The notes: generated by a model from the letters alone, not told the origin. Positions 1 to 7,860 are shown, counted from the first letter of the stretch. The stretch: DNA of 36,334 nt from JARIHD01 sp036392795 (GCA_036392795.1 DASVXH010000037.1:1-36334); one strand, 5' to 3'. Numbers and translations are program-made.

Positions 1-255
1 GCGCCGTTCCGTGCCGCAGGCAAGGGAGTAAGAAAGCTAGGCAAGTTCAAACCGTTCCGAATTATCGGCTTGATTCTTGTTCCGCCGTATTTCCGCAACA
101 GCTGGAAAGAACTACGCCAGGTAACCTGGCCAACGTTCCCGGTTTCACTCCGACTCACTTTTGCAGTTATCATTTTTGCCGTTGTCTTTGGGCTATTTGT
201 CGCTCTATTGGACTTCGGTCTGGGCAAACTATTTAAGCAGGTACTATTAAAATAA
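1..255 (+). CDS. secE: Preprotein translocase subunit SecE (5' partial)
   Basis: SecE is the small essential subunit that clamps SecY in the plasma-membrane protein channel. The frame is open to the left edge of the window, so the start is missing. A TTG at 70 is in frame, but residues before it (KFKPFRIIG) run smoothly into the conserved part. The family signature WKELRQVTWP is followed by one hydrophobic segment of about 20 residues (LTFAVIIFAVVFGLFVALL), as in single-helix bacterial SecE. The stop TAA shares a base with the nusG ATG, so the two genes are translationally coupled, the usual secE-nusG order. Identification is secure; only the N-terminal extent is unknown. Confidence 0.93.
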   Translation, partial: APFRAAGKGVRKLGKFKPFRIIGLILVPPYFRNSWKELRQVTWPTFPVSLRLTFAVIIFAVVFGLFVALLDFGLGKLFKQVLLK

Positions 256-797
256 TGAGCAAACGATACGACGCGACCAAACAATGGTACGCCATCCACA
301 CCTACAGCGGTTACGAAGAAAAAGTGGCCGAATCTATCCGCCAGCGTGCGGACAGCTTGGACATGAAAGACAAGATCTTCCAGGTTCTGGTTCCTAAAGA
401 AAAAATGATCGAGATCAAAAACGGCAAGCGCCGCGTAGTCGAAAAGCGCATTTTCCAGGGCTATGTCCTGGTCCAGATGAAGATGAGTGAAGACGCCTGG
501 TATATTGTGCGCAACACACCATCCGTGACCGGCTTTGTTGGTTCGGGCTCAGAACCAACCCCTATTGGCACCGAAGAAATCGAAAAAATTCAAAAACGCA
601 TGGGTCTGGAACAGCCCAAGCACAAGATCGACTACCGTCTGGGCGAAGTCGTCAATATCACCGACGGTCCGTTCAAGGGCTTCGACGGCACCATCAACGA
701 AATCGACTCACAAAAGGGCAAGCTAAAAGTATTGGTCAACATGTTTGGCCGCGACACACCTGTCGAGCTGGACAGCTTGCAGGTTAAACGCGTCTAA
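255..797 (+). CDS. nusG: Transcription termination/antitermination factor NusG
   Basis: NusG binds RNA polymerase and modulates pausing, Rho action and coupling to the ribosome. The 180-residue protein has the NGN domain (WYAIHTYSGYEEKV near residues 12-25; GYVLVQM near 69-75; VRNTPSVTGFVG near 84-95) and a C-terminal KOW domain (GEVVNITDGPFKGFDG, about residues 129-144). Length matches ordinary bacterial NusG with no insertion. The ATG overlaps the secE stop by one base, so translation probably depends on secE. Downstream is not rplK, as in many bacteria, but two unknown ORFs. Confidence 0.97.
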   Translation: MSKRYDATKQWYAIHTYSGYEEKVAESIRQRADSLDMKDKIFQVLVPKEKMIEIKNGKRRVVEKRIFQGYVLVQMKMSEDAWYIVRNTPSVTGFVGSGSEPTPIGTEEIEKIQKRMGLEQPKHKIDYRLGEVVNITDGPFKGFDGTINEIDSQKGKLKVLVNMFGRDTPVELDSLQVKRV

Positions 798-799
798 AT

Positions 800-1087
800 A
801 TGTCGTTCCCGGGCTACGATCGCCGATCCAATATGCAAAGATTAGCACCCACCGAAAAAGGTGGCCGGGCTTATGCGACTATGCGCCAGGCGCTTTCTGG
901 CGAAATCGGCAGCGTCGCCATAGAAACACTATCTCAGCACTCTCTGGGAATCGCAAACGTCGGCGATGGAGAGAAAACAGCCCGGCTGATTGTCCTAAGC
1001 GACGGACTAGGCCGTAGCGGCTGCCCCGTCTACACGCCATCGATTCTTATTATTCCGGAAACGAGCAACAAAGCTCCAGGACTCTAA
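800..1087 (+). CDS. Small hypothetical protein after nusG
   Basis: I do not recognise this 95-residue protein. It begins two bases after the nusG stop, and the next gene starts 14 bases after its own stop, so it is probably co-transcribed with nusG. It is mixed polar with no obvious membrane segment, signal peptide or cysteine motif; the middle reads GIANVGDGEKTARLIVLSDG. No Shine-Dalgarno is visible. Tight packing supports it being real, but a frame over this stretch could also be chance. Confidence 0.5.
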   Translation: MSFPGYDRRSNMQRLAPTEKGGRAYATMRQALSGEIGSVAIETLSQHSLGIANVGDGEKTARLIVLSDGLGRSGCPVYTPSILIIPETSNKAPGL

Positions 1088-1101
1088 ATAAAAAACAAAT
1101 T

Positions 1102-2937
1102 ATGGCAACAGAGAAGTTTCCATCTTTACCATTTGATGATTTCGCCCTGAATGAGCTTTATCAGCGGCCGCAAGGTCTACCCGACACCTTGAATCATCCC
1201 TATGATACTAGTATTCGTTTGCAAAACGCGCAGCTGCCAGACTATGGCACGGACATACTCGACGTTCGCCGCCTGAACTATGGGCATAAGGGTCCGCACA
1301 TAGACGAGGTGGGGGATGGCACTACCTTGCGGGGCACCTTTCGTCTTTTATCTGGAGGCAATCCCCACAAGTATGTCTGCATGCTTGAATCTACAACAGA
1401 ATTGCAAGTTTCGAACCGGCTTTTTGTCACCGATCTGCTGACTCGTTTTCCCCTCTGTCCCGAATCCGAAACCGACCGCGAGCTAGGTGAACGTTTAGCC
1501 GCCTGGCGAGGACTCCTGAGCATAGTTGCCGACGTCGATGTCGGCTATATGGAACTGGAAAATGGCAGTTTCCAACCGGTTGGCCGAATCATAGAGGTAT
1601 TTGCTGCTGAGCTACCCATGGGCCACCCCCACAAAAAAAGACCACGGCCAGAGCAGAGCATTATCGTAAGTGGCGCCATCAAGGAATACGGTAACGGTTC
1701 CATGAAACTGGCAGGAGCTTCGTCTCCTGATTCGCCAGAAACGATTGAACATATTATTGATGTCGGTTCCGGTATCAAGCTCCTGCAACCGGAATTTGTA
1801 GAGCACTCGACACCCACACCAGGGGATATCGTGCATGTGAGGGCTTATAAGGACCACGACGGATCACTCAGTACCTTCGTTACCCCAGGCATGATGTCAA
1901 GTGCGGTTCGGGACCACAGGATTTGTCAAATCCACGCGCTTAAAGGTAGCGAAGAACGTACTGCCGACGGTCTTAACCGAATTTTGGACTTTAATGCATC
2001 AATAGAGACGCTAAAGTCCACCCAAAGCCCAGAAGAGTTCCGAAAAGTGATCGGCGACCTTTTTGCTTCACGCTTTGATCCAGCGCTTGCCCGCATGGGA
2101 GGTTTCCGAGGATATGAATTCTCCAACGCAGAAGCGAATGCATTGCGTGACATTCATCAAAACTACTGGCCAAAAGAAGGGGAGCCACTTGCACTCCTTG
2201 TAGGCGCCGAATCCTACCAAGGGATGCGCTCAGGTTTCAACGTTAATTTATATGGTTTCAGTCTCAGCGAATTCCAAGGTATGTTTGACCAGGTTATTGA
2301 CGGAGAAGTGCAGCCAACAACAAAACATAATGGCATTCGCTCGCTCTTTACCACCTTTAGCGAAATAGCTCCCTACCGCTGCGGCATGAGCATGGCCGAA
2401 CTCTTCCTGGACGACTCCCGCATGAACTCTCTTTTGCAGCGGGTCGAAACCGACGACCGGAACGATATCAATACCGCGATAGTCGGTCAGCTCCTTTTGC
2501 GCACCGATCATTTGATCCAACTAAAAAGCAGCAGCCTGAACGCGCAGGCCATCATGCAGGCCTACGAACAAGTTATTGGTTCGCTTAGCAATGAAAAGCT
2601 TAAAAAATCGGGCCTGGCACGCATAATAGCGTCCCGAAGCAACCGGGTTCTCCGAGCAGTTGCAGGACTAAAAACCCAAGACCCCACGGAACAGTTTCAA
2701 TCTATAGAAAATCCAAAGCAATGTGCAATTATAGCCAAAAAGCTGCCGGCCATTCTGGATAGTCTACGCAACGTTTATCCACCAGCAATTAACGTCGAAC
2801 TCACCGAAGAAACTATCATCGATCTGGAGTTTTACCAGCAACAACTGGACAACGAGGCCTCCCAGCAGATAGCAAAGGACATCGCGGAGACCGAAGAGCT
2901 TTTAGCCCGGGTAGCGACCATCCTAAACGTCTCCTAG
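1102..2937 (+). CDS. Hypothetical protein, 611 aa, between nusG and rplK
   Basis: This long intact protein (611 residues) matches no family I know. It looks soluble: no signal peptide and no membrane segment. The N-terminal half contains beta-rich stretches (GTTLRGTFRLLSGGNPHKYVCMLE; then a segment around IIVSGAIKEYGNGSMKLAG), and the C-terminal third is mainly helical and charged. It lies between nusG and rplK, splitting the usual nusG-rplK link, in the same direction. No Shine-Dalgarno precedes ATG 1102. Length, single frame and ordinary codon use make it a real gene; function is open. Confidence 0.85.
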   Translation: MATEKFPSLPFDDFALNELYQRPQGLPDTLNHPYDTSIRLQNAQLPDYGTDILDVRRLNYGHKGPHIDEVGDGTTLRGTFRLLSGGNPHKYVCMLESTTELQVSNRLFVTDLLTRFPLCPESETDRELGERLAAWRGLLSIVADVDVGYMELENGSFQPVGRIIEVFAAELPMGHPHKKRPRPEQSIIVSGAIKEYGNGSMKLAGASSPDSPETIEHIIDVGSGIKLLQPEFVEHSTPTPGDIVHVRAYKDHDGSLSTFVTPGMMSSAVRDHRICQIHALKGSEERTADGLNRILDFNASIETLKSTQSPEEFRKVIGDLFASRFDPALARMGGFRGYEFSNAEANALRDIHQNYWPKEGEPLALLVGAESYQGMRSGFNVNLYGFSLSEFQGMFDQVIDGEVQPTTKHNGIRSLFTTFSEIAPYRCGMSMAELFLDDSRMNSLLQRVETDDRNDINTAIVGQLLLRTDHLIQLKSSSLNAQAIMQAYEQVIGSLSNEKLKKSGLARIIASRSNRVLRAVAGLKTQDPTEQFQSIENPKQCAIIAKKLPAILDSLRNVYPPAINVELTEETIIDLEFYQQQLDNEASQQIAKDIAETEELLARVATILNVS

Positions 2938-2985
2938 CGCGCTCCCTACCGACCGCATCACCCGCATAAATGTGGCGCCGAGCAC

Positions 2986-3014
2986 TGGACAACGGGGCAG
3001 TACTGCGCTATAAT
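2986..3014 (+). promoter_or_regulatory. Promoter for rplK
   Basis: A near-consensus sigma-70-type promoter: TGGACA at 2986-2991, 17-base spacer, TATAAT at 3009-3014. It starts a leader of about 70 bases ending in a good AAGGAGA site (3077-3083) before the rplK ATG at 3091. Confidence 0.8.
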
Positions 3015-3027
3015 CTGTTCGTTACGC

Positions 3028-3062
3028 ACTTCTACATCAGAAGTACAGCTGGGAGCGCTTCT
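3028..3062 (+). promoter_or_regulatory. Alternative hairpins in the rplK leader
   Basis: ACTTCT (3028-3033) pairs with AGAAGT (3039-3044) around a 5-base loop. The same AGAAG (3039-3043) can instead pair with CTTCT (3058-3062), so the two folds exclude each other. This sits between promoter and ribosome-binding site, where ribosomal protein autoregulation is common. No known leader class was recognised; stems are only 5-6 bp and may be coincidental. Confidence 0.3.
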
Positions 3063-3090
3063 ACTTCCGGCAAAACAAGGAGACTAAACT

Positions 3091-3519
3091 ATGGCTAAAG
3101 CCGTAAAAGCAAACCTAAAGATGAAAATTCCCGCTGGCCGCGCATCTGCTGCGCCTCCGGTTGGTAGCACTTTGGGTCAGCATGGCGTGAACATGATGGA
3201 TTTCATCAACCCGTTCAACGACGCCACCAAAGATATGCAAGGTCAAACCGTAACTGTGCATATCACTATTTTTGAAGACCGCACTATGAGCTGGCGCGTT
3301 GTTAGCCTGCCGACCGATGACCGTATTCGCGCTGCCCTGGGCATCCAAAAGGGATCAGGCAAACCGAACAGCGAAAAAATTGCAAAGAAACTTACTCAGG
3401 AGCAACTCCAAAAGATTGCCGAAGAAAAAGCAGCCGACATGAACGCGGACGACGTTGAATCCATTAAAAAGATGGTCGCCGGAACCGCGCGCAGTATGGG
3501 CGTCGAAGTCGAAAGTTAA
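3091..3519 (+). CDS. rplK: 50S ribosomal protein L11
   Basis: L11 binds the GTPase-associated centre of 23S rRNA together with the L10/L12 stalk. The 142-residue protein is full length. The N-terminal domain shows the family pattern PAGRASAAPPVGSTLGQHG followed by NMMDFINPFNDATKD, and the C-terminal rRNA-binding domain ends in VKKMVAGTARSMGV-type sequence (here IKKMVAGTARSMGVEVES). A strong promoter and Shine-Dalgarno site precede it. A hairpin with a T-rich tail follows at 3546-3580, so rplK may be partly monocistronic rather than part of a standard rplK-rplA operon. Confidence 0.97.
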   Translation: MAKAVKANLKMKIPAGRASAAPPVGSTLGQHGVNMMDFINPFNDATKDMQGQTVTVHITIFEDRTMSWRVVSLPTDDRIRAALGIQKGSGKPNSEKIAKKLTQEQLQKIAEEKAADMNADDVESIKKMVAGTARSMGVEVES

Positions 3520-3545
3520 ACCCTAACAATCAAAGACAACGAGCG

Positions 3546-3580
3546 ATAAGGAGGCCCATCCCGGTGGACCTCCTTATTTT
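3546..3580 (+). terminator. Hairpin after rplK (terminator or SD-sequestering)
   Basis: ATAAGGAGG (3546-3554) is perfectly complementary to CCTCCTTAT (3569-3577), followed by a short T-rich stretch (TTTT at 3577-3580). It resembles an intrinsic terminator after rplK. However, the 5' arm is itself a perfect Shine-Dalgarno sequence nine bases before an in-frame GTG at 3564, so the hairpin could instead hide a ribosome-binding site. Confidence 0.55.
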
Positions 3581-3599
3581 CAACCACAAGAGCATTACT

Positions 3600-3968
3600 A
3601 TGACATTAGAATCATTAAGCGATAAATATCCAACCCAATACGGCGAAGACCCAGTCGTCCAGTCGTGTCCGTATGTTCGTGACTGCAGCGACGAAAAAGA
3701 GACACCTCAGGGAGCGGCCTTATTGACATTCTTATACGCATTGCCATACGCCACCGAACTCACACCAGAGGAAAGGCAAGAAGAAGTAAAAATTGCTAAG
3801 CGCCTTATTGACGCCGCCGCGGCTAGGAATATTACAGTGACGCTAGCGGAATTTGGCATCAACCCGACAGAGGTAGACTTCTTTAGGTTGCAATATCCCG
3901 AAGGATCAATCGGCAGTCGTATCCCGTTCCGAGTAGCTAGCGCAATCATCAGTTCTGTGGTACAATAA
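3600..3968 (+). CDS. Hypothetical protein between rplK and rplA
   Basis: I do not recognise this protein. From ATG 3600 it is 122 residues; from GTG 3564 it would be 134. ATG 3600 has no clear Shine-Dalgarno. GTG 3564 has a perfect AGGAGG at 3549-3554, but that lies inside a 9-bp hairpin, so I prefer 3600 with reserve. The protein has two cysteines in CPYVRDC (residues about 24-30), a run of small helical residues (EVKIAKRLIDAAAARN) and no membrane segment. It separates rplK from rplA, which are normally adjacent. Confidence 0.65.
   Translation: MTLESLSDKYPTQYGEDPVVQSCPYVRDCSDEKETPQGAALLTFLYALPYATELTPEERQEEVKIAKRLIDAAAARNITVTLAEFGINPTEVDFFRLQYPEGSIGSRIPFRVASAIISSVVQ
3958..3966 (+). promoter_or_regulatory. 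Extended -10 promoter for rplA
   Basis: TGG directly before TACAAT (3961-3966) gives an extended -10 element. The same nine bases TGGTACAAT occur before rplJ at 14648-14656. No convincing -35 is seen here, as expected for an extended -10 promoter. The start would fall about 12 bases before the L1-like leader element. Confidence 0.5.
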
Positions 3969-3984
3969 ATAATCATTAATTTTT

Positions 3985-4018
3985 GTGGGAGGCCAGATGT
4001 TTTGGCCGCATGCACCAC
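3985..4018 (+). promoter_or_regulatory. L1-binding-site mimic in the rplA leader
   Basis: The element folds as GTGG(3985-3988)/CCAC(4015-4018) outside and GGCCA(3991-3995)/TGGCC(4003-4007) inside, with a short GA on one side and GCATGCA on the other. The 5' strand GTGGGAGGCC closely matches the GUGGGAGGC strand of the 23S rRNA L1 stalk, whose partner strand also ends in ACCAC after an asymmetric loop. The Shine-Dalgarno of rplA (4021-4026) begins two bases after the stem, so L1 binding could block initiation. Autogenous control by L1 is established in E. coli; here it is inferred from the fold. Confidence 0.7.
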
Positions 4019-4034
4019 GAAAGGAGAACACGTA

Positions 4035-4979
4035 ATGGCAAAAGATGCCAAAAAACCAAGCGAAGAAGTAGTAGAAGCGCCAGTTGTGGCCGAAGCAGCT
4101 CCCGAAATTGAAGCGACCGAAATAGAGACCCCAGAAGTCGAAGCCCAGGAAAAAGAAGAAAAAACTACCGCCAAAGCCGGTAAGCGCAGCGCCAAGTCTC
4201 TAAAAGAAGCCGAGGAAAAACAGGCCAAAGAAGAGCGCAAAGCCCACACCGCCGAAGAAGAGGCCGAAGCCAAGCCAAAGCAACACGCCAAGCCAGCCCG
4301 TTCACGCCTAGAGCGCCAGGGCAAAAAATTCCGCGACGCGGCCGCAAAAGTAGAAAAGGGCAAAGTATACTCTTTGGACGAAGCCCTGGCCCTGGCGCTA
4401 CAGACCAGCCCCGTCAAATTTGACGCTACTGTAGAACTTCACGTCAACCTAAACGTTGATCCCCGCCATGCCGATCAAAACATCCGCGACAACCTGGTGC
4501 TGCCTGCCGGTACCGGTAAAAAAATTCGCGTAGCCGTATTTGCAGATGACGCCGTAGAAGGCGCAGATGTAAGCGGCGTCGAAACCATCACTAAAATGCT
4601 CGACAAGGGCAGTATGGATTTCGACATCCTCATCTCCACACCCGCCAACATGCCAAAACTTGGCAAATACGCTCGCGCCCTTGGTCCACGAGGCCTGATG
4701 CCCAATCCAAAGAGTGGCACCGTCACCACCGACGTCAGCAAAGCTGTCGCTGAAGCAAAAGCCGGCCGCGTTGAATACCGCGTTGACACTACTGGTATCG
4801 TACACATTGGTATTGGTAAGGTAAGCTTTGGTAAGGCCAAGTTGACCGACAACGCCCGCGCCGTACTGACCAGCATCAAGAACAACAAGCCTAACTCAGT
4901 TAAAGGTACCTACGTCAAAACCATCCACTTGACCACCACTATGGGTCCAAGCATGGTTGTTGCCGCCAGCGAACTGTAG
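4035..4979 (+). CDS. rplA: 50S ribosomal protein L1 with long charged N-terminal extension
   Basis: L1 forms the mobile L1 stalk near the E site and represses its own mRNA in several bacteria. ATG 4035 was chosen because AAGGAG lies at 4021-4026; an in-frame TTG at 4002 falls inside the leader hairpin. The product is 314 residues, against about 230 for typical L1. Residues 1-90 are a low-complexity Glu/Lys/Ala extension, and the L1 fold starts near SRLERQGKKFRDA (residue 90) and carries FDATVELHVNLNVDP and LGPRGLMPNPKSGTV. The extension looks disordered and is unlike the rest of the protein. Confidence 0.95.
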   Translation: MAKDAKKPSEEVVEAPVVAEAAPEIEATEIETPEVEAQEKEEKTTAKAGKRSAKSLKEAEEKQAKEERKAHTAEEEAEAKPKQHAKPARSRLERQGKKFRDAAAKVEKGKVYSLDEALALALQTSPVKFDATVELHVNLNVDPRHADQNIRDNLVLPAGTGKKIRVAVFADDAVEGADVSGVETITKMLDKGSMDFDILISTPANMPKLGKYARALGPRGLMPNPKSGTVTTDVSKAVAEAKAGRVEYRVDTTGIVHIGIGKVSFGKAKLTDNARAVLTSIKNNKPNSVKGTYVKTIHLTTTMGPSMVVAASEL

Positions 4980-5018
4980 TCTTTAGCAATTGGCCAGCCA
5001 GACCTAGCGACGCCCCCC

Positions 5019-5070
5019 TAACCCCTCTATGTCGAGATTAGTCCCGCATATGAGGGGTTAAAAACCTTTT
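5019..5070 (+). terminator. Terminator after rplA
   Basis: TAACCCCTC (5019-5027) pairs perfectly with GAGGGGTTA (5052-5060) over a 24-base loop. AAAACC and then TTTTT follow. The long loop and displaced T-run make it a less typical intrinsic terminator, but the position straight after rplA fits. Confidence 0.6.
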
Positions 5071-5081
5071 TGATATATATC

Positions 5082-6728
5082 ATGACAAGTTCAGAATCTT
5101 CCTATCACAACAATCCTGCAGAGGAGGCCTACGAAGCAATTTCAGAAGACCCGCTCAAATCACTAACACTTGGTGTTTTGGCCCAAGCCGGCCACTCCTT
5201 GCCGCCAAAAGAAATTCTGAGCCACATTTCGGATATGCTCGACGATCCAGCCGACCCGGAAGACGATCCAGATTATGAACCGCCCCAGGATACAACCAAC
5301 CTTGTTGCAGCCTGTTATGAAATGCAACAAGCAGGGCTCGTTATGATTAATCAAACCGAGGCAGGCGCTGAACCGGAAGTTGAGCTAACTCCTTTGGGCG
5401 AACAAGTCGGCGGCCCAACTGCTGACGCCATTCAGTCGTGGTACGACGGCTATGGAAGAGTTAATCGCACCCCCAAAGAACTCGATATTGTCAGGGAAAT
5501 CATAGTCGGAGGGGCCGGTACTCTAGAAAGAATAGCGCAAGCCCTGGGCATAACTATGGAGCAAGCCGGGCAACACATTAGCCAGCTGATCAAAAAAGGC
5601 CTCGTACGTCGTAACCCCAAATTCGAACCCTATGTACCACCTCCTTTACCACCGGCACCGACAGGGCCGCCGTTGCCGTTAATACCGCGCGATGCGCCGT
5701 TGCCTAAATTTCCGGTCATTCCAGCGCCGCCTCCGCCTCTTAAGGTCGCTAGGCCTAATTATGACCCGCCCCAAGGCAGGTCGGTTATGGACAGGGCAAA
5801 AGGGTGGGAATTCCCGCCATCAACCCAAGCACCACCAGATCCTATCCAACCCAACCACTCGGCAGATACAAAAACTAAGCCCGATACGGACACGGCCGGT
5901 GATACGCAAGGCGATGAGTCGACCGCCGCTCCAGCCCAAAATCAAGGTACCAAAGCGCAAGGCACCGCTCCGGCAGATCCTAGTCCGGGGGGCGGAGTAC
6001 CCAATACGGCCAGTACTTACGAAGCCACACCAAAGGGCTGGGCTGCCGTTAACGACGAACGAGCCCGCAACGAAAGGCAGGGAAACGAAGGCGCTGGCGA
6101 GGATAGCAATGGCGATAAAGCGGAACCAACTCAGCACACCCGCGAACAAGCTGACGAAGCCTCCAAAGATCCAAACTTTATTAGACGTCTTTGGGAAAAT
6201 ATTAAAGAGGCTCGCGAACGCATGCGTAATCGTGATTACGAATGGCAAACCGAACCAGAAGAAGAGGAAGGAAATGGCCGTGCAGCCTCCGGTCCAAGCG
6301 GTCCAGCTAGCCAAAGACCCGATCTCAACGCTGGTGATTTCGGCGGCATGAATATCGTGGGCACCATCGAAGAAATCAAGGCATCTATTATCAAAGTCGC
6401 CGAAAAACTAGACGCCAACGGTATCGGCTCGATGCTGAGCGCCTTGCGATTCCTAGAGCAATCGACAGCCGATGAATTGAACAATGCCCAACATATAATC
6501 AGCATGGCCGAAAGCATAGTTGACGATGTGGAAGATGCCGTGAAACAACTTGGACATAGTGGCGTTCCTTTTGCAAAAATAGCCGAAGCGACGCAGGCCC
6601 AAAAAATCAGTGATGAATGGGCAGAAATTTACAAAGAACTCGAAAATCGCAAACGGAATCTCCCAGAGGTTATCGAGTATGTCCAAGACCTTGTGGACAA
6701 AATTAACGGCATCAAAGGTCGTCTCTAA
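5082..6728 (+). CDS. Hypothetical protein: winged-helix-like N-terminus, proline-rich linker, helical C-terminus
   Basis: The 548-residue protein is not a family I know. ATG 5082 is preferred over an upstream in-frame TTG at 5070. Residues about 20-115 and 130-180 look like two helix-turn-helix/winged-helix units; the second reads ELDIVREIIVGGAGTLERIA then QHISQLIKKGLVRR, a MarR/ArsR-like cadence. Residues about 185-240 are very proline rich (YVPPPLPPAPTGPPLPLIPR), about 240-400 are polar and low complexity, and the last 130 residues are helical. This could be a DNA-binding or scaffold protein; no function is assigned. It lies between the rplA terminator and a convergent gene. Confidence 0.8.
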   Translation: MTSSESSYHNNPAEEAYEAISEDPLKSLTLGVLAQAGHSLPPKEILSHISDMLDDPADPEDDPDYEPPQDTTNLVAACYEMQQAGLVMINQTEAGAEPEVELTPLGEQVGGPTADAIQSWYDGYGRVNRTPKELDIVREIIVGGAGTLERIAQALGITMEQAGQHISQLIKKGLVRRNPKFEPYVPPPLPPAPTGPPLPLIPRDAPLPKFPVIPAPPPPLKVARPNYDPPQGRSVMDRAKGWEFPPSTQAPPDPIQPNHSADTKTKPDTDTAGDTQGDESTAAPAQNQGTKAQGTAPADPSPGGGVPNTASTYEATPKGWAAVNDERARNERQGNEGAGEDSNGDKAEPTQHTREQADEASKDPNFIRRLWENIKEARERMRNRDYEWQTEPEEEEGNGRAASGPSGPASQRPDLNAGDFGGMNIVGTIEEIKASIIKVAEKLDANGIGSMLSALRFLEQSTADELNNAQHIISMAESIVDDVEDAVKQLGHSGVPFAKIAEATQAQKISDEWAEIYKELENRKRNLPEVIEYVQDLVDKINGIKGRL

Positions 6729-6741
6729 AAGTTTCAGACAT

Positions 6742-7851
6742 CTAAGCTGGCAACGTTCGTTCGCCAACCCATTTTCGATATTTCGGATCTTTTGCCAGAC
6801 GTGCCACATTGGCATGTCCAGCATTTTCCAGTGTTAATACGCTAAATGACGCGCCGGTAAGCGCGGCAACCTCTTCGGCCGCCTCACACGCTTCGGCGTT
6901 TTTGACCACCCGATCGTCAGAGCGAACATACAGCATGCGTGTCCATGGGCCGATAAAGCCGGCCAGCCGGCCTTGTTGTGCCAATTCCAGCACGTTAATG
7001 TCGCGGATTTGCCGAATCTGGCTAAGCCACATTCGTGGAGGAAGCCTATCAAATAATTCACGGGCCGCACCCTTGAGCGCGGTGCCGGCATCGTTTTCGT
7101 GGCGATTGACCAGTTTATCAAGGGCCTTGATTGCAAATTTGTCACTCATATGCGGATCCCGGTCATCCCACAGACGTAGCAGCTCGCTAATCATCTGGCC
7201 GTTATATACAGTTTGAAGACCCATCGTTGGTCCATTCAAGATAGTAAACGACCCGACAGCCCCGGCGGCAGGCATAATAGCCGGCATTTCCTTGCCATGC
7301 CGCTGTCGGTATTGATCGGCCCCGGCCAGATGAATCCCGGTACGCGTGAGGAGACCCATACTCACCGAGATCTCGTGCATAAAATAGCTCTTTTCCTGCA
7401 ACTGGCTGTAGGCCTCGGCCGCCTGATGCAAATCGATCCCTTCCGGAGCGGGGTTACTATAATGAATAGTTCGTCCGTGGTATATGCCGGCCGCTAATAA
7501 CTCGGCCAATTGTCGACAGCGCTGTCCAATCTGTCCGATACCTCCGTGCAGCACTACCCGATCATGGTTGGGGTAGACACCTCGCGCCGCATTAACCACC
7601 TGAGTGGTCAGCTGCGGGTAGCCCGTTTCGACCCCTTTATACAAAAAATCGGCCATCAGCCGATCCGCTACTATCGCTTCACCGGTAAGTTTAATCGCCC
7701 CTCCTGCCGTCGCCAGTCCCAATCCGGCCACACTATAGGCCAACAAATGTCGCCGTGTTAAATCTACATCACCATATGCGGCCAGTTCGAAACCGTGCAT
7801 AATCCTGGACTTATCGTTTGACAGCGGCGAGAGTGGTTCCATACCGTACAT
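6742..7851 (-). CDS. Alpha/beta-hydrolase-like protein with twin-arginine N-terminus
   Basis: The 369-residue protein starts at ATG 7851. An N-terminal TRRHLLAYSVAGLGLATAGG (residues 32-51) has two arginines followed by a hydrophobic stretch, like a Tat signal or a membrane anchor. The remainder has alpha/beta-hydrolase landmarks: VVLHGGIGQIG (about 99-109, oxyanion strand), a nucleophile elbow SVSMG with Ser164, YVRSDDRVV near the expected acid, and NAGHANVA with His346. The first glycine of GxSxG is a serine here. Substrate is unknown; it may act outside the membrane. It is convergent with the previous gene and divergent from dcd. Confidence 0.7.
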   Translation of the reverse strand: MYGMEPLSPLSNDKSRIMHGFELAAYGDVDLTRRHLLAYSVAGLGLATAGGAIKLTGEAIVADRLMADFLYKGVETGYPQLTTQVVNAARGVYPNHDRVVLHGGIGQIGQRCRQLAELLAAGIYHGRTIHYSNPAPEGIDLHQAAEAYSQLQEKSYFMHEISVSMGLLTRTGIHLAGADQYRQRHGKEMPAIMPAAGAVGSFTILNGPTMGLQTVYNGQMISELLRLWDDRDPHMSDKFAIKALDKLVNRHENDAGTALKGAARELFDRLPPRMWLSQIRQIRDINVLELAQQGRLAGFIGPWTRMLYVRSDDRVVKNAEACEAAEEVAALTGASFSVLTLENAGHANVARLAKDPKYRKWVGERTLPA

Positions 7852-7860
7852 TTGTTAAAT

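Noticed and set aside
4002..4034. Upstream TTG start for rplA
   Set aside because: It lies inside the L1-like hairpin, and a clear AAGGAG site serves ATG 4035.
5692..6351. 219-residue open frame inside the 5082-6728 gene in another frame
   Set aside because: It is composed of Arg/Pro/Thr/Lys typical of a shifted frame over a proline/acid-rich coding region, and it has no start signals.
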